Part shown: positions 33,094 through 42,287 of the stretch, piece by piece
Position numbering within the stretch: position 1 is the first letter of the stretch
Layout: each line of letters begins with the position of its first letter
Assembly (NCBI GenBank): GCA_937877675.1
Contig: CALEIS010000039.1
Coordinates: forward strand, 1-45,693
Source: an uncultured Clostridia bacterium
GTDB lineage: Bacteria; Bacillota; Clostridia; Oscillospirales; Acutalibacteraceae
Direction: 5' to 3'
Length of the DNA: 45,693 nucleotides
The notes under the pieces: generated by a model
Database searches by the model: none
The model's input: only the letters and a program-made list of their open reading frames with translations
What the model was told of the DNA's origin: nothing
Translations under genes and position numbers: made by a program

Positions 33094-33123
33094 ATTATAA
33101 ATAAGATTTAATAAAATTGTCAA
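33094..33123 (-). promoter_or_regulatory. Predicted promoter of the lipoprotein gene
   Basis: A perfect minus-strand TTGACA (33123-33118), an 18-base spacer and a perfect TATAAT (33099-33094). Confidence 0.75.
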
Positions 33124-33151
33124 GTGTTTGTAAAATCCTTTAAATAATTCC

Positions 33152-33883
33152 TTATTGCCTTTTCATTTGTTTAAGGAAACAGCATACACTTACCACAGTT
33201 ATAAATATGCTGTAGAAAAAAATGGGCAGAATATGACTAAAAGCAAGTTCATAGTTCACGATGAACAAAGCTTTTTCCATTTCCACTGCGTGAAAAAAAG
33301 GTAAAGCTCCTGCTAATTTTTCAAAAAAACCTCCCACAAGTTTTAAATCAAACCATACGCCTGAAAGCCATGCAGAGATATTGGTAAGCAAAGCACCGCA
33401 AATACCACCGACTTGTTTCACGCCTAAAATACTTCCACATAAAAGACCAAGTGCAATATTGAAAATAGCCATAGGTATTATACCGATTATGGCATAGATA
33501 ATATTTACGCTGACAGACAATCCCAAAGGTATTGCAAAAAGATAACAGATAATCGTCTGTCCAATAGCAATAGGCAAAAGTGGTAGCATATAGCCAAGTA
33601 TAAAGTCAAAGCCTGTAAGCGGAGTTGTGTATAATCTCTGCAACAAAGCACTTTCACGGTCTTTTGCAATCAGCGTTGCAGAAAAAAGTGTCATAAAGGA
33701 CAAACCGAATACTGTAATTCCCGGAGTAAGTGTGTCAATTTCAAACAGATTCACCGGCACATTTGCTTGTATAGTGCTCATAAGAAGCAGTAAAACCAAA
33801 GGAAAACCTAAACCAAAACCAAGATTGATGGGGTCACGTAAAATCTCCTTTATGTTTCTTTTTGCAAAAGTCAACATTCTCAT
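33152..33883 (-). CDS. ABC-2 type exporter permease
   Basis: The 243-residue membrane protein has about six hydrophobic helices and the ABC-2 (NodJ/DrrB-like) start LTFAKRNIKEILRDPINLGFGLGFPLVLLLL. Other family marks are FSATLIAKDRESALLQRLYTTPLTGFDFILGY and a C-terminal pair of helices. Such permeases export drugs, lipids or peptides; the substrate here is unknown. AAGGAGG precedes ATG, and the start overlaps the ATPase stop by four bases (ATGA), so the two are coupled. GC is visibly higher than in neighbouring genes. Confidence 0.9.
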   Translation of the reverse strand: MRMLTFAKRNIKEILRDPINLGFGLGFPLVLLLLMSTIQANVPVNLFEIDTLTPGITVFGLSFMTLFSATLIAKDRESALLQRLYTTPLTGFDFILGYMLPLLPIAIGQTIICYLFAIPLGLSVSVNIIYAIIGIIPMAIFNIALGLLCGSILGVKQVGGICGALLTNISAWLSGVWFDLKLVGGFFEKLAGALPFFHAVEMEKALFIVNYELAFSHILPIFFYSIFITVVSVCCFLKQMKRQ

Positions 33884-34608
33884 ATCACATCCTCCTTTAC
33901 AATAGAAAGGAAAGCAGATTCAAAATCAGTTGTTCCTGTTTTTTCTTTTAATTCTTCTATAGTTCCCACCGCAAGAAGTTTACCATCTTTCATAATACCT
34001 ATTCTGTCAGAAAGTGCCTCGGCTTCTTCCATATAATGAGTAGTCAGGATAATGGTCGATTTACCCTTAAGAGACTTAATCATATCCCAAAGTTCATGTC
34101 TTGCAATAACATCCAAGCCAAGAGTAGGTTCATCCAAAAACAGAATTTTTGGTTCACTGATAAGAGCCATAGCAATACTTACACGACGCTTATAACCACC
34201 GGATAACTTGCTGGCTTTTCTGTTTAAAACAGAGTTTAAAGAGAATTCTTCGGAAAGCTCGTTGATTTTTCTTTTTCTTTTCTCTTTGGAAAAGCCGTGA
34301 ATACCACATATGAGTTCAAGATTCTCTTTAACGGAAAGGTTTTGTGCTACTGCGGTTTCTTGCGGAGATACTCCTATCAACTGTTTTACTTTTTCTGGCT
34401 CCTTAATCACGCTGTATCCACCTACTAAAGCATCACCATCCGTAGGTTTTGTTATGCAGGTCAGCATCTTTATTGTTGTAGTTTTTCCTGCACCGTTAAC
34501 ACCTAACAAAGAAAACAACTCGCCTTGACAAATTTCTAAACTGAGTTTGTCCACAGCAGTCAGATTTTTGTACTGTTTGATAAGCTCTACTGTCTTTATA
34601 TCTTGCAT
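33880..34608 (-). CDS. ABC-2 type exporter ATP-binding protein
   Basis: The 242-residue ATPase is of the DrrA/CcmA type. Walker A is GVNGAGKTT, SPQETAVAQNL is the Q-loop region, the signature is LSGGYKRRVSIAMAL, Walker B is ILFLDEPTLGLD, and the H-loop is LTTHYMEEAEAL. It lacks the long C-terminal extension of some drug-export ATPases. AAGGAGG precedes ATG. It pairs with the permease encoded directly after it. No regulator or resistance gene is adjacent, so neither drug efflux nor lantibiotic immunity can be preferred. Confidence 0.92.
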   Translation of the reverse strand: MQDIKTVELIKQYKNLTAVDKLSLEICQGELFSLLGVNGAGKTTTIKMLTCITKPTDGDALVGGYSVIKEPEKVKQLIGVSPQETAVAQNLSVKENLELICGIHGFSKEKRKRKINELSEEFSLNSVLNRKASKLSGGYKRRVSIAMALISEPKILFLDEPTLGLDVIARHELWDMIKSLKGKSTIILTTHYMEEAEALSDRIGIMKDGKLLAVGTIEELKEKTGTTDFESAFLSIVKEDVI

Positions 34609-34682
34609 TGTGTTATCCTCCTTTTTATTTGCAGTACTATAATAGCAAATTAAAAAGAAAAATTGTTGATTTCTTATCTGTT

Positions 34683-34710
34683 CGGTCGTTTTTATAATGT
34701 AATCGGTTGT
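34683..34710. promoter_or_regulatory. Direct repeat upstream of the exporter genes
   Basis: cggtcgt (34683-34689) and cggttgt (34704-34710) are 21 bases apart, two helical turns, about 75 bases ahead of the ABC-2 operon. The rest of 34609-34838 holds nothing I recognise. Confidence 0.25.
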
Positions 34711-34830
34711 AATTCGAGCAAAGAACTAAATAACTTTATAAATATGTTTTACAATATAATTAAAATCCACTTGATGTCTTTACAGTTAAACATAAAGTGT
34801 CATAGTGGGTTATATAATTTGATTTAAGGA

Positions 34831-34876
34831 TAAAAAAATTGAGTATTCACAGGTAAAAATCCTTATGAATACTCAA
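34831..34876 (-). terminator. Terminator of the tRNA-Pro gene
   Basis: An 11-bp stem ttgagtattca / tgaatactcaa (34839-34849 with 34866-34876) is followed on the minus strand by a U run, directly after the tRNA. Confidence 0.85.
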
Positions 34877-34878
34877 TA

Positions 34879-34954
34879 TGGTCGGAGTGACAGGACTTGA
34901 ACCTGCGGCCTCTTGACCCCCAGTCAAGCGCGCTCCCAGCTGCGCCACACCCCG
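34879..34954 (-). tRNA. tRNA-Pro(GGG)
   Basis: The minus strand folds into a 76-base cloverleaf. The acceptor is CGGGGTG/CACTCCG, the D stem GCGC/GCGC, and the anticodon stem CTTGA/TCAAG encloses loop CTGGGGG (anticodon GGG). The T stem is GCAGG/CCTGT with loop TTCAAGT, and the CCA end is encoded. It stands alone with its own terminator. Confidence 0.95.
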
Positions 34955-35073
34955 ATAAATTTAACGGTTGTTATAATAACATAATAATATTTAATTTGCA
35001 AGGGTATTATTTCAAGTTTTCTATTTACCTTTTGTACTATTATGTGTTAAAATACAAGGGAGGTGATTACTTT

Positions 35074-35988
35074 ATGAAAAAGAAAATTAAAAAGATATTA
35101 ATAGCAGTTGCATCTGTCATACTTGCAATTGTTCTTGTGCTTGGTGGGATGATTTATTTTTATTATCCACATTATAGAAAAAATAAAAGTGAGATAACAA
35201 TGGATAATAATGTTAATACAGATGAAATCAGGGTTATGACATATAACATTCGTTGTCATGCTCCAAATGATTTTGGAAAAAAATCATGGTTTTATCGAGC
35301 TGATTTAGTTACTGATACTATCGAAAAAGCTCAACCAGGAATTATTGGTTTTCAAGAAGTAAACAGTTGGCAATATGAATATTTATGTGATGTAATGCCT
35401 GCTTATGATTCAATTATTACATATCGTGACGAGACACCAGTATTTTCTGAGGGGTGTCCTGTATTTTACAGAACTGATTTATATACACTTGTTGATAAAG
35501 GTTCGTTTTGGTTGTCAGAAACTCCTGATGTTATGAGCAAAGATTGGGGAGCTGCTTGCTATAGAATATGTAGCTACGTAATTCTTAAAGATAATGCAAC
35601 AGAAAAAGAGTTTGTTGTATTTAACACTCATCTTGACCATGTAAGTGATGAGGCTCGTATTAATGGTATTAACGTTGTACTTGATAAGATTAAAGAATTT
35701 GGTGGAATGCCAGCAATACTTATTGGTGACCTTAATGCAAAAGAAACATCTGATACATACAAAAGTGCAACAGAGTTTTTCTATGATGTAAAATATCAGA
35801 CAGATGATACAATGAAGAGTTGCACATATCATAATTGGGGAAAAGAACTTGACCGTGAATGTATTGATTACATCATGGTTTCAAAAACAGGATTTAAGGT
35901 TCATTCATATAAGGTTATTCGAGATACTTATGATGGTGTATATACAAGTGACCATTTCCCATTGATTTCAACATTATCTTTTGAATAA
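35074..35988 (+). CDS. Membrane-anchored endonuclease/exonuclease/phosphatase-family enzyme
   Basis: The 304-residue protein starts with a lysine-rich N-terminus and one hydrophobic helix (about 8-29). The EEP fold follows: VMTYNIRCHAPND, IIGFQEVNSWQ with the metal-binding glutamate, NTHLDHVSDEAR, LIGDLNAKE and the terminal TSDHFPL with catalytic Asp-His. Members of this type act as extracellular DNases, phosphodiesterases or sphingomyelinase-like enzymes; the substrate cannot be read. ATG 35074 follows GGGAGGTGA; the longer frame runs back into the tRNA and is not real. Confidence 0.88.
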   Translation: MKKKIKKILIAVASVILAIVLVLGGMIYFYYPHYRKNKSEITMDNNVNTDEIRVMTYNIRCHAPNDFGKKSWFYRADLVTDTIEKAQPGIIGFQEVNSWQYEYLCDVMPAYDSIITYRDETPVFSEGCPVFYRTDLYTLVDKGSFWLSETPDVMSKDWGAACYRICSYVILKDNATEKEFVVFNTHLDHVSDEARINGINVVLDKIKEFGGMPAILIGDLNAKETSDTYKSATEFFYDVKYQTDDTMKSCTYHNWGKELDRECIDYIMVSKTGFKVHSYKVIRDTYDGVYTSDHFPLISTLSFE

Positions 35989-35995
35989 AAATTAA

Positions 35996-36021
35996 GGCGG
36001 GGTAGTAGCCCCGCCATTTTT
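35996..36021. terminator. Shared terminator of EEP enzyme and ABC-F genes
   Basis: A 7-bp GC-rich stem ggcgggg / ccccgcc with a 6-base loop is followed by a T run. It lies between convergent genes. Confidence 0.85.
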
Positions 36022-37912
36022 ATGCTAATTCTAACCAAATATTTTCTAATTCTTCAAGCTTTTCTTCCTTAACCTTAATTTCTTCAAGTATTTCAGAAAG
36101 CCTAGCATAATCACTTGAAACATCTGGATTTTCAATAAGTTGTTTTAACTCGTCAATCTCATTTTGAAGAATTTCCATTTCTTTCTCAGTGTTCATAAGT
36201 TTAGCACGACGCTTTCTGTCCTGTGCTTTGTTTTTTCTTGATTCATCATACTGAACTGCGACATTACTTTTTGTTTCGGGTTTTGTCGCTTTTTCTTTTG
36301 TATCTATTTGTACATGTTCTTTGTAATAATCGTAATTTCCTTTGTATATGATAATCTCATTAGGTTTCATTTCAATTATCTTGTCAGGCACAGAATTAAG
36401 CAAGTATCTGTCATGAGAAACCATGATAATTGTACCTTCATATTGGCTCAAAGCAAGGTCAAGAGCCTCTTTTGCTTTGTAGTCAAGGTGATTTGTAGGC
36501 TCGTCGAGTACAAGTACATTTGAACGCTCAAAGGTTATAATGCAAAGTACTACTTTTGCTCTGTTAGCACCACTCATTTCACGGAATCTTTTGAAGACAT
36601 CTTCATCTTCAATAAGAAATCGTGCTAGCATACTGCGTATTTCATATTCAGTTTTAGTAGGGAATTTACGATGTACTGCTTCCAAAACGGTCATATTGAG
36701 GTCAAGTGAAGAAAGCTCCTGGTCAAAATATGAAATCTTAACATTTCCACCCCAACGAGCAACACCTTCACAAGGTAACTTCTTGAGAATTGCTTTAAGC
36801 AAAGAAGATTTACCGACACCGTTTTTGCCAACAAAAGCGACTTTTTCACCACGAGAAATTTCTAAGTTAAAGTTTTCAAAAAGTACTCTCTTGCTTTCAC
36901 CTTTACCAACACTAACTTTCAATTCACGACACTCAAGAATCGTTTTGTGAGGTTCAATATCAAAAGGGAAGGATATGTGCAAATCTTTTACTTGAGGATT
37001 TGGTTTTGCTTGTAATTCCATTTTTTCAAGTGCTTTAACACGAGAACCAACACTGTTAATACTACTTGATTTTGCAAGATTTCTTCTTACATAATCTCGT
37101 AATTCTTCTATTTCTCTTTGCTGTTTTTCATATTCTTTCGTGAGTGTTTTGATTCTTTCTTCTTTTTGTTTAAGGAAAGAAGAATATCCACCTTTGTATC
37201 TTACAAGTTCACCGTTTTCAATTTCACAAATATCAGACGCAACACTATTAAGAAAGTATCTGTCGTGGGAAACTATAATAACAGCACCCTTATATGTTGA
37301 AAGGTAGTTTTCCAGCCAACTAAGCATAGAAAAGTCAAGGTGGTTAGTAGGTTCGTCAAGAATGAGCAAGTTAGGATTTTCAACAAGTATTTTTGCAAGT
37401 GCAAATCTTGTTTTTTCACCGCCAGAAAGAACAGAAACAGAAGTTTCCATATCAAAATTTCCAAAACCCATACCATTAAGAACGGTGCTGATTCTAACTT
37501 CAGCATTGTAGCCGTCTGCAGCATTATATATGTTGGTTAGTCTTTCGTATTCGGCAGAAAGTTTTTCGTAATCTAACTCATTTGCATTAGACATTTGTTT
37601 TGAAATATTTTCAAGTTGTGCACGAGTGTCAAATACAAGTTGTAATGCATTTTCAATTTCTTTTTGCAAACTATTAGATGAATTCAAAGCTTCATTTTGT
37701 TTTAAATAACCAATACGTAAAACAGGACTTAAGGAAATAGTACCCTCATCACATTCCATATTACCTGAAATAATGTTGAGAAGAGTTGTTTTTCCAACTC
37801 CGTTAATTCCTAAAAGTCCTATCCTATCATTATCATTGACAGATAATGTGATATTCTTTAAAACTGATTTGTCAAGAAATCCTTTTGAAACTCCATTTAA
37901 AGATATAAGCAT
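36020..37912 (-). CDS. ABC-F family ribosome-associated ATPase
   Basis: The 630-residue protein has two ABC domains joined by the charged linker typical of ABC-F proteins and no membrane segment. Domain 1 has GINGVGKTT (35-43), LSGGEKTRFALAKIL and LLILDEPTNHLD. Domain 2 has GKNGVGKSS and VLVLDEPTNHLD, but its signature reads MSGANRAKVVL instead of LSGGE. A C-terminal coiled coil follows (about 560-630). ABC-F proteins act in the ribosomal E site, in translation or antibiotic protection; this one looks most like the general YdiF/Uup-type group, which is inference. ATG 37912 follows AAAAGG; an upstream TTG is less likely. TATAAT at 37958-37953 may be its -10. Confidence 0.9.
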   Translation of the reverse strand: MLISLNGVSKGFLDKSVLKNITLSVNDNDRIGLLGINGVGKTTLLNIISGNMECDEGTISLSPVLRIGYLKQNEALNSSNSLQKEIENALQLVFDTRAQLENISKQMSNANELDYEKLSAEYERLTNIYNAADGYNAEVRISTVLNGMGFGNFDMETSVSVLSGGEKTRFALAKILVENPNLLILDEPTNHLDFSMLSWLENYLSTYKGAVIIVSHDRYFLNSVASDICEIENGELVRYKGGYSSFLKQKEERIKTLTKEYEKQQREIEELRDYVRRNLAKSSSINSVGSRVKALEKMELQAKPNPQVKDLHISFPFDIEPHKTILECRELKVSVGKGESKRVLFENFNLEISRGEKVAFVGKNGVGKSSLLKAILKKLPCEGVARWGGNVKISYFDQELSSLDLNMTVLEAVHRKFPTKTEYEIRSMLARFLIEDEDVFKRFREMSGANRAKVVLCIITFERSNVLVLDEPTNHLDYKAKEALDLALSQYEGTIIMVSHDRYLLNSVPDKIIEMKPNEIIIYKGNYDYYKEHVQIDTKEKATKPETKSNVAVQYDESRKNKAQDRKRRAKLMNTEKEMEILQNEIDELKQLIENPDVSSDYARLSEILEEIKVKEEKLEELENIWLELA

Positions 37913-38053
37913 TTTTAGCAACCTTTTAACAAAATTTTATTGATTGTAAGACATTATACAATATTCAAATAAAAAATAAAAGAATTTTCGAGTAACATAT
38001 TTGCTTTTATTAGAATTTTTTAGATTAAACTGCTAAAAATAGAAAAAGATTAG

Positions 38054-38065
38054 TCATTTAAATGA
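38054..38065. promoter_or_regulatory. Palindrome upstream of the maltodextrin operon
   Basis: tcatttaaatga is a perfect 12-base palindrome 30 bases before the start codon, a possible operator. No clear -35/-10 pair was found for this operon between 37960 and 38090. Confidence 0.25.
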
Positions 38066-38095
38066 TTGATTCAAGTTATTTTATAGGAGGACATT

Positions 38096-39433
38096 ATGAA
38101 AAGGGTATTATCAGTTGTTCTTTCACTTTGTTTTGTTGTTTCAATTTTTGCTTCTTGCAACAGAATTAGTGGTGGCTCTAATCAAAATGCTAATACGATA
38201 AGATTTTTAAATTTTAAACCGGAGGTTGCCGAGGTTTACGAGGAAATCGCAAAAGCATATGAGAAGGAAACAGGAGTAAAATTAGTTGTTGAAACTGCAG
38301 CAAGTGGAAATTATGAGCAAACACTTACTGCTAAAATGGGCACAAGGGAAGCACCAACGCTATTTCAAATTAACGGACCAAAAGGATATGCAAATTGGAA
38401 GGATTATTGCGCAGACTTATCAAATACTGAGCTATACAAGCATTTGGTGGATAAATCACTCGCTGTAACATCTAATGGTAAGGTTTATGGTATCCCATAT
38501 GTTGTTGAGGGCTACGGAATTATATACAACAAAGCAATTACAGACAAATATTTTGCATTGTCCCAAAAGAACACCGATTTAAAATCTATGGGTGATGTTA
38601 AAAATTATGAGACATTAAAAGCACTTGTAGAAGATATGCAAAAAAATGCAGACAAGTTGGGTATAAAAGGTGTTTTTGCATCTACATCATTGAAGACGGG
38701 TGAGGACTGGCGTTGGCATACACACTTAGCTAATATTCCTGTTTATTATGAATTTAGAGACAATAAAGTCGATTTGTCTGGAGAAAACACAAAAACAATA
38801 GATTTTAAATACTCAGATAATTTCAAAAATATATTTGATTTATATATAAATAACTCTGTTACTAACAAAAAAATGCTTGGTTCAAAAATTGTTGACGAAT
38901 CAATGGCTGAATTTGCTCTTGGTCAATGTGCGATGGTTCAAAATGGAAACTGGGCATGGAGTCAGATTAGTAATGTAAAAGGAAATGTAGTTAAACCTGA
39001 AAATATAAAATACTTGCCAATTTATATGGGGATAGATGGAGAAGAAAACCAAGGCCTTTGTGTTGGTACAGAAAATTTCTTGGCTATAAATTCTAAAGCA
39101 AGTAAAGAACAACAAAAAGCAACTGAAGATTTTATTTATTGGTTATTTTCAAGTGAAACAGGTAAAAATTTTGTTGTTAATGAATTGGATATAATTGCGC
39201 CATTTGATACTTTTAATGAGAATGAAAAACCTACAGACCCACTTGGTCAAGAGGTAATTAATTGGATGAATAAAGACAATATTCAGACTATTCCTTGGAA
39301 CTTCACAGTTTTCCCAAGTCAGACATTTAAAAGTGATTTTGGTTCAGCATTATTACAATATTCTCAGGGAACAAAGAATTGGAACGATGTTAAATCGCTT
39401 TTTGTTGAAAGATGGAAAAGTGAAAGTCAGTAA
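38096..39433 (+). CDS. Sugar-binding lipoprotein (SBP family 1), probable maltodextrin receptor
   Basis: The 445-residue protein has a lipoprotein signal with lipobox FASC (C21). It continues as an SBP_bac_1 receptor: IRFLNFKPEVAEVYEEIAKAYEKETG, a GTREAPTLFQING segment, GKVYGIPYVVEGYGIIYNK and AMVQNGNWAW. It binds an oligosaccharide outside the membrane for the two permeases encoded next. Maltodextrin is inferred from malQ and glgP downstream. AGGAGG precedes ATG. Confidence 0.9.
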   Translation: MKRVLSVVLSLCFVVSIFASCNRISGGSNQNANTIRFLNFKPEVAEVYEEIAKAYEKETGVKLVVETAASGNYEQTLTAKMGTREAPTLFQINGPKGYANWKDYCADLSNTELYKHLVDKSLAVTSNGKVYGIPYVVEGYGIIYNKAITDKYFALSQKNTDLKSMGDVKNYETLKALVEDMQKNADKLGIKGVFASTSLKTGEDWRWHTHLANIPVYYEFRDNKVDLSGENTKTIDFKYSDNFKNIFDLYINNSVTNKKMLGSKIVDESMAEFALGQCAMVQNGNWAWSQISNVKGNVVKPENIKYLPIYMGIDGEENQGLCVGTENFLAINSKASKEQQKATEDFIYWLFSSETGKNFVVNELDIIAPFDTFNENEKPTDPLGQEVINWMNKDNIQTIPWNFTVFPSQTFKSDFGSALLQYSQGTKNWNDVKSLFVERWKSESQ

Positions 39434-39456
39434 TTGAGTTAAAGGATGGATAAGTA

Positions 39457-40302
39457 ATGGAAAAGAATATAAAAAAATACTTTCCTGTTTTTGTATTACC
39501 GACATTTATTTCTTTTATTGTTGTTTTCCTTATTCCTTTTTTGATGGGAATTTATCTTTCCTTTACAGAATTCACTACGGTAGAAAGTGCAACATGGATT
39601 GGATTTGATAACTATATTAAAGCATTTACAAAGGATGAAAACTTTTTAAGGGCTTTATGGTTTACTATAAAATTTACCATTGTTTCCGTAATTACAATAA
39701 ATATCATCTCTTTTTTTCTTGCATTGCTATTAACAAAGGCATTAAAAGGTACAACATTTTTTAGAACAGTATTCTTCATGCCTAATCTTATCGGTGGAAT
39801 CGTATTAGGTTATATATGGAATCTACTCATAAATGCTATTTTGGGAGTTTTTGGTTTTGATATAACCTTTGATGCAAGGTTTGGATTCTGGGGTCTTGTT
39901 TTTCTTCTTAATTGGCAATTGATAGGTTATATGATGGTAATTTATATAGCTGGTTTACAGAATATTCCTCGCGAGTTAAATGAAGCGGCAAAGATTGATG
40001 GCGCTTCATCATTATCAATTCTAAAAAATATTACAATTCCTATGGTAATGCCTTCGGTAACAATATGCTTGTTTTTGACACTAACAAATTCTTTTAAGCT
40101 GTTTGACCAAAATCTTGCACTGACGGGTGGTGCTCCAGCAAGAGAAACATCAATGTTGGCATTAGATATTTACAATACTTTCTATGGCCGAATTGGGTGG
40201 CAAGGTGTTGGACAGGCAAAAGCGGTTGTATTCTTTGTGATTGTAGCAATAATTGCTTTTATTCAGTTGAAAATTACTGCAAGAAAAGAGGTTGAGAGTT
40301 AG
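39457..40302 (+). CDS. Sugar ABC transporter permease, MalF/UgpA-like
   Basis: The 281-residue membrane protein has six predicted helices and the EAA loop ELNEAAKIDGASSLSILKNITIPMV that contacts the ATPase. It lacks the long N-terminal extension of enteric MalF, as usual in Bacillota. It begins 23 bases after the binding-protein gene, with AAAGGATGG upstream. Its stop overlaps the GTG start of the second permease (TAGTG). Confidence 0.93.
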   Translation: MEKNIKKYFPVFVLPTFISFIVVFLIPFLMGIYLSFTEFTTVESATWIGFDNYIKAFTKDENFLRALWFTIKFTIVSVITINIISFFLALLLTKALKGTTFFRTVFFMPNLIGGIVLGYIWNLLINAILGVFGFDITFDARFGFWGLVFLLNWQLIGYMMVIYIAGLQNIPRELNEAAKIDGASSLSILKNITIPMVMPSVTICLFLTLTNSFKLFDQNLALTGGAPARETSMLALDIYNTFYGRIGWQGVGQAKAVVFFVIVAIIAFIQLKITARKEVES

Positions 40303-41141
40303 TGAATATAAGAAATCGTTTATCAAATATATTGTCATTCTCATTTCTGTTGCTTTTATCTGTAATATTTTTATTTCCGTTATATCTTGTATTAATTAAC
40401 TCTTTTAAATCAAAGTTTAATATCATTGGTGAGCCGTTTAAATTCCCAAGTGAAGAAACATTTGTTGGACTAGAAAATTATATAAATGGTATAAATTCAT
40501 CTGGAATTATCGATGCGTTTATTAGAACTACAATTATAACTGTCGGCTCGGTTATCGCAATAATAATTTTTACTTCAATGACTGCTTGGTATATTACAAG
40601 AGTAAAATCGACCATTAACAGAATTATTTACTATTTGTTTTTATTCAGTATGATTGTTCCATTCCAGATGGTTATGTTTACCATGTCTGATGTGTGTTAT
40701 AGATTAGGCTTAAACACAGTATTGGGTATTATACCAGTTTATTTGGGTTTTGGTTCTGGTTTGTCTGTATTTATGTTCAGTGGATTTATAAAAAGCTTAC
40801 CACGAGAAATTGAAGAAGCAGCCGTAATTGATGGATGTAGTCCTATAAAAACATTTTTCTATGTTGTATTTCCTATATTAAAACCTACAGCAATTACAGT
40901 TGCAATTTTGAATGCAATGTGGATTTGGAACGATTTCTTACTACCATACTTGTTGTTAGGTTCTACTGATAAAACTCTTTCTGTTGCAATACAATTAACA
41001 ATGCAAGGTGCTTATGGTGCGATAGATTGGGGTGGATTTATGTCCATGCTTGTACTGGCTATTATTCCTATAATAATTTTTTATTTGTTCTGTCAAAAGT
41101 ATATTATCAAGGGCGTTATAGATGGCGCTGTGAAAGGTTAA
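40302..41141 (+). CDS. Sugar ABC transporter permease, MalG-like
   Basis: The 279-residue membrane protein has six predicted helices and the EAA loop EIEEAAVIDGCSPIKTFFYVVFPIL. The start is GTG at 40302, overlapping the previous stop by one base, with GAGGTTGAGAG upstream. No better ATG exists near the first helix. It forms a heterodimeric channel with the preceding permease. Confidence 0.92.
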   Translation: MNIRNRLSNILSFSFLLLLSVIFLFPLYLVLINSFKSKFNIIGEPFKFPSEETFVGLENYINGINSSGIIDAFIRTTIITVGSVIAIIIFTSMTAWYITRVKSTINRIIYYLFLFSMIVPFQMVMFTMSDVCYRLGLNTVLGIIPVYLGFGSGLSVFMFSGFIKSLPREIEEAAVIDGCSPIKTFFYVVFPILKPTAITVAILNAMWIWNDFLLPYLLLGSTDKTLSVAIQLTMQGAYGAIDWGGFMSMLVLAIIPIIIFYLFCQKYIIKGVIDGAVKG

Positions 41142-41151
41142 TGGTGATTTA

Positions 41152-42246
41152 ATGGCGTCAATTACTCTTAAAAATATTAGAAAAACTTACGAAGATGGTG
41201 TTACCGTCATTGATAATCTTAATCTTGATATTAAAGATAAGGAATTTATTATTTTGGTTGGTCCATCCGGATGTGGAAAATCAACAACATTGAGAATGAT
41301 TGCAGGTCTTGAAAAAATTACAGATGGTGAGTTAAAAATAGGGGATAGAGTTGTAAATAATGTATCGCCTAAAGACCGAGATATTGCAATGGTTTTTCAA
41401 AGTTATGCACTATATCCTCATATGAGTGTATATAAAAATATGGCTTTTGGACTTAAAAATAGAAAAGTGCCTAAAGAAGAAATTGATAAAAAAGTAAAAG
41501 CAGCAGCAAAAATGCTTGATATAGAAAATTATCTTCACCGAAAACCACGTGCATTATCAGGTGGACAACGCCAGAGAGTCGCTTTGGGCAGAGCAATGGT
41601 AAGAGAACCAGCAGTTTTCTTGTTGGATGAACCATTATCAAATTTGGATGCAAAACTTCGTACTGAAATGAGAAGCAGAATTTTGATGCTTCACAAAGAA
41701 TTAGAAACCACATTTGTATATGTGACACATGACCAAACTGAAGCCATGACAATGGCTGATAGAATTGTAGTTATGAGAGACGGAATAATACAGCAATTTG
41801 ACACACCACAGATGTTATATAATCATCCTGTGAATATGTTTGTTGCTGGTTTCATAGGTTCACCACAAATGAATTTTATTGATTGTAAAATAAAGAAGAT
41901 GGGAGAACAATTCTCACTTCATTTTGATGGTTTTGAAGTGAGTCTTCCATCTAGAATGACAAACCATTTAAAAAAATACAATAACAAAGATGTAATTTTA
42001 GGTGTTAGACCTGAAAATCTATCTATTGCCGATAGTGAAGAAAAGAATTCATTTGATTTATATATTGATATCGCAGAAATGACAGGTTCTGACTATTATT
42101 TGTATGGTGTGCTGAATAACAAAAAAATTATAGCAAGTGTTCCTTCTAATTATAGTATTAAAAGCGACAAAATGTATAAATTTAAAATTGATGTTGACAG
42201 AATTCATATCTTTGATAAAATCAATGAAAGACTTATATGTGATTGA
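41152..42246 (+). CDS. msmX: Sugar ABC transporter ATPase, MsmX/UgpC/MalK-like
   Basis: The 364-residue ATPase has Walker A GPSGCGKST (37-45), signature LSGGQRQRVALGRAM, Walker B VFLLDEPLSNLDAKLR and the H-loop YVTHDQTEAMTM. A C-terminal TOBE-like regulatory domain (about 235-364) contains LGVRPENL. MsmX-type ATPases can energise several sugar importers; this one is encoded in the operon itself, 10 bases after the second permease. GGTGA precedes ATG. Confidence 0.93.
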   Translation: MASITLKNIRKTYEDGVTVIDNLNLDIKDKEFIILVGPSGCGKSTTLRMIAGLEKITDGELKIGDRVVNNVSPKDRDIAMVFQSYALYPHMSVYKNMAFGLKNRKVPKEEIDKKVKAAAKMLDIENYLHRKPRALSGGQRQRVALGRAMVREPAVFLLDEPLSNLDAKLRTEMRSRILMLHKELETTFVYVTHDQTEAMTMADRIVVMRDGIIQQFDTPQMLYNHPVNMFVAGFIGSPQMNFIDCKIKKMGEQFSLHFDGFEVSLPSRMTNHLKKYNNKDVILGVRPENLSIADSEEKNSFDLYIDIAEMTGSDYYLYGVLNNKKIIASVPSNYSIKSDKMYKFKIDVDRIHIFDKINERLICD

Positions 42247-42287
42247 CTTTTATGTGAAAAAATTATATAGTTTTATCAGGTGATTTT

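Noticed and set aside
34897..35073. N-terminal extension of the EEP-family enzyme
   Set aside because: It would translate through the tRNA-Pro gene; ATG 35074 has GGGAGGTGA upstream and begins a normal signal anchor.
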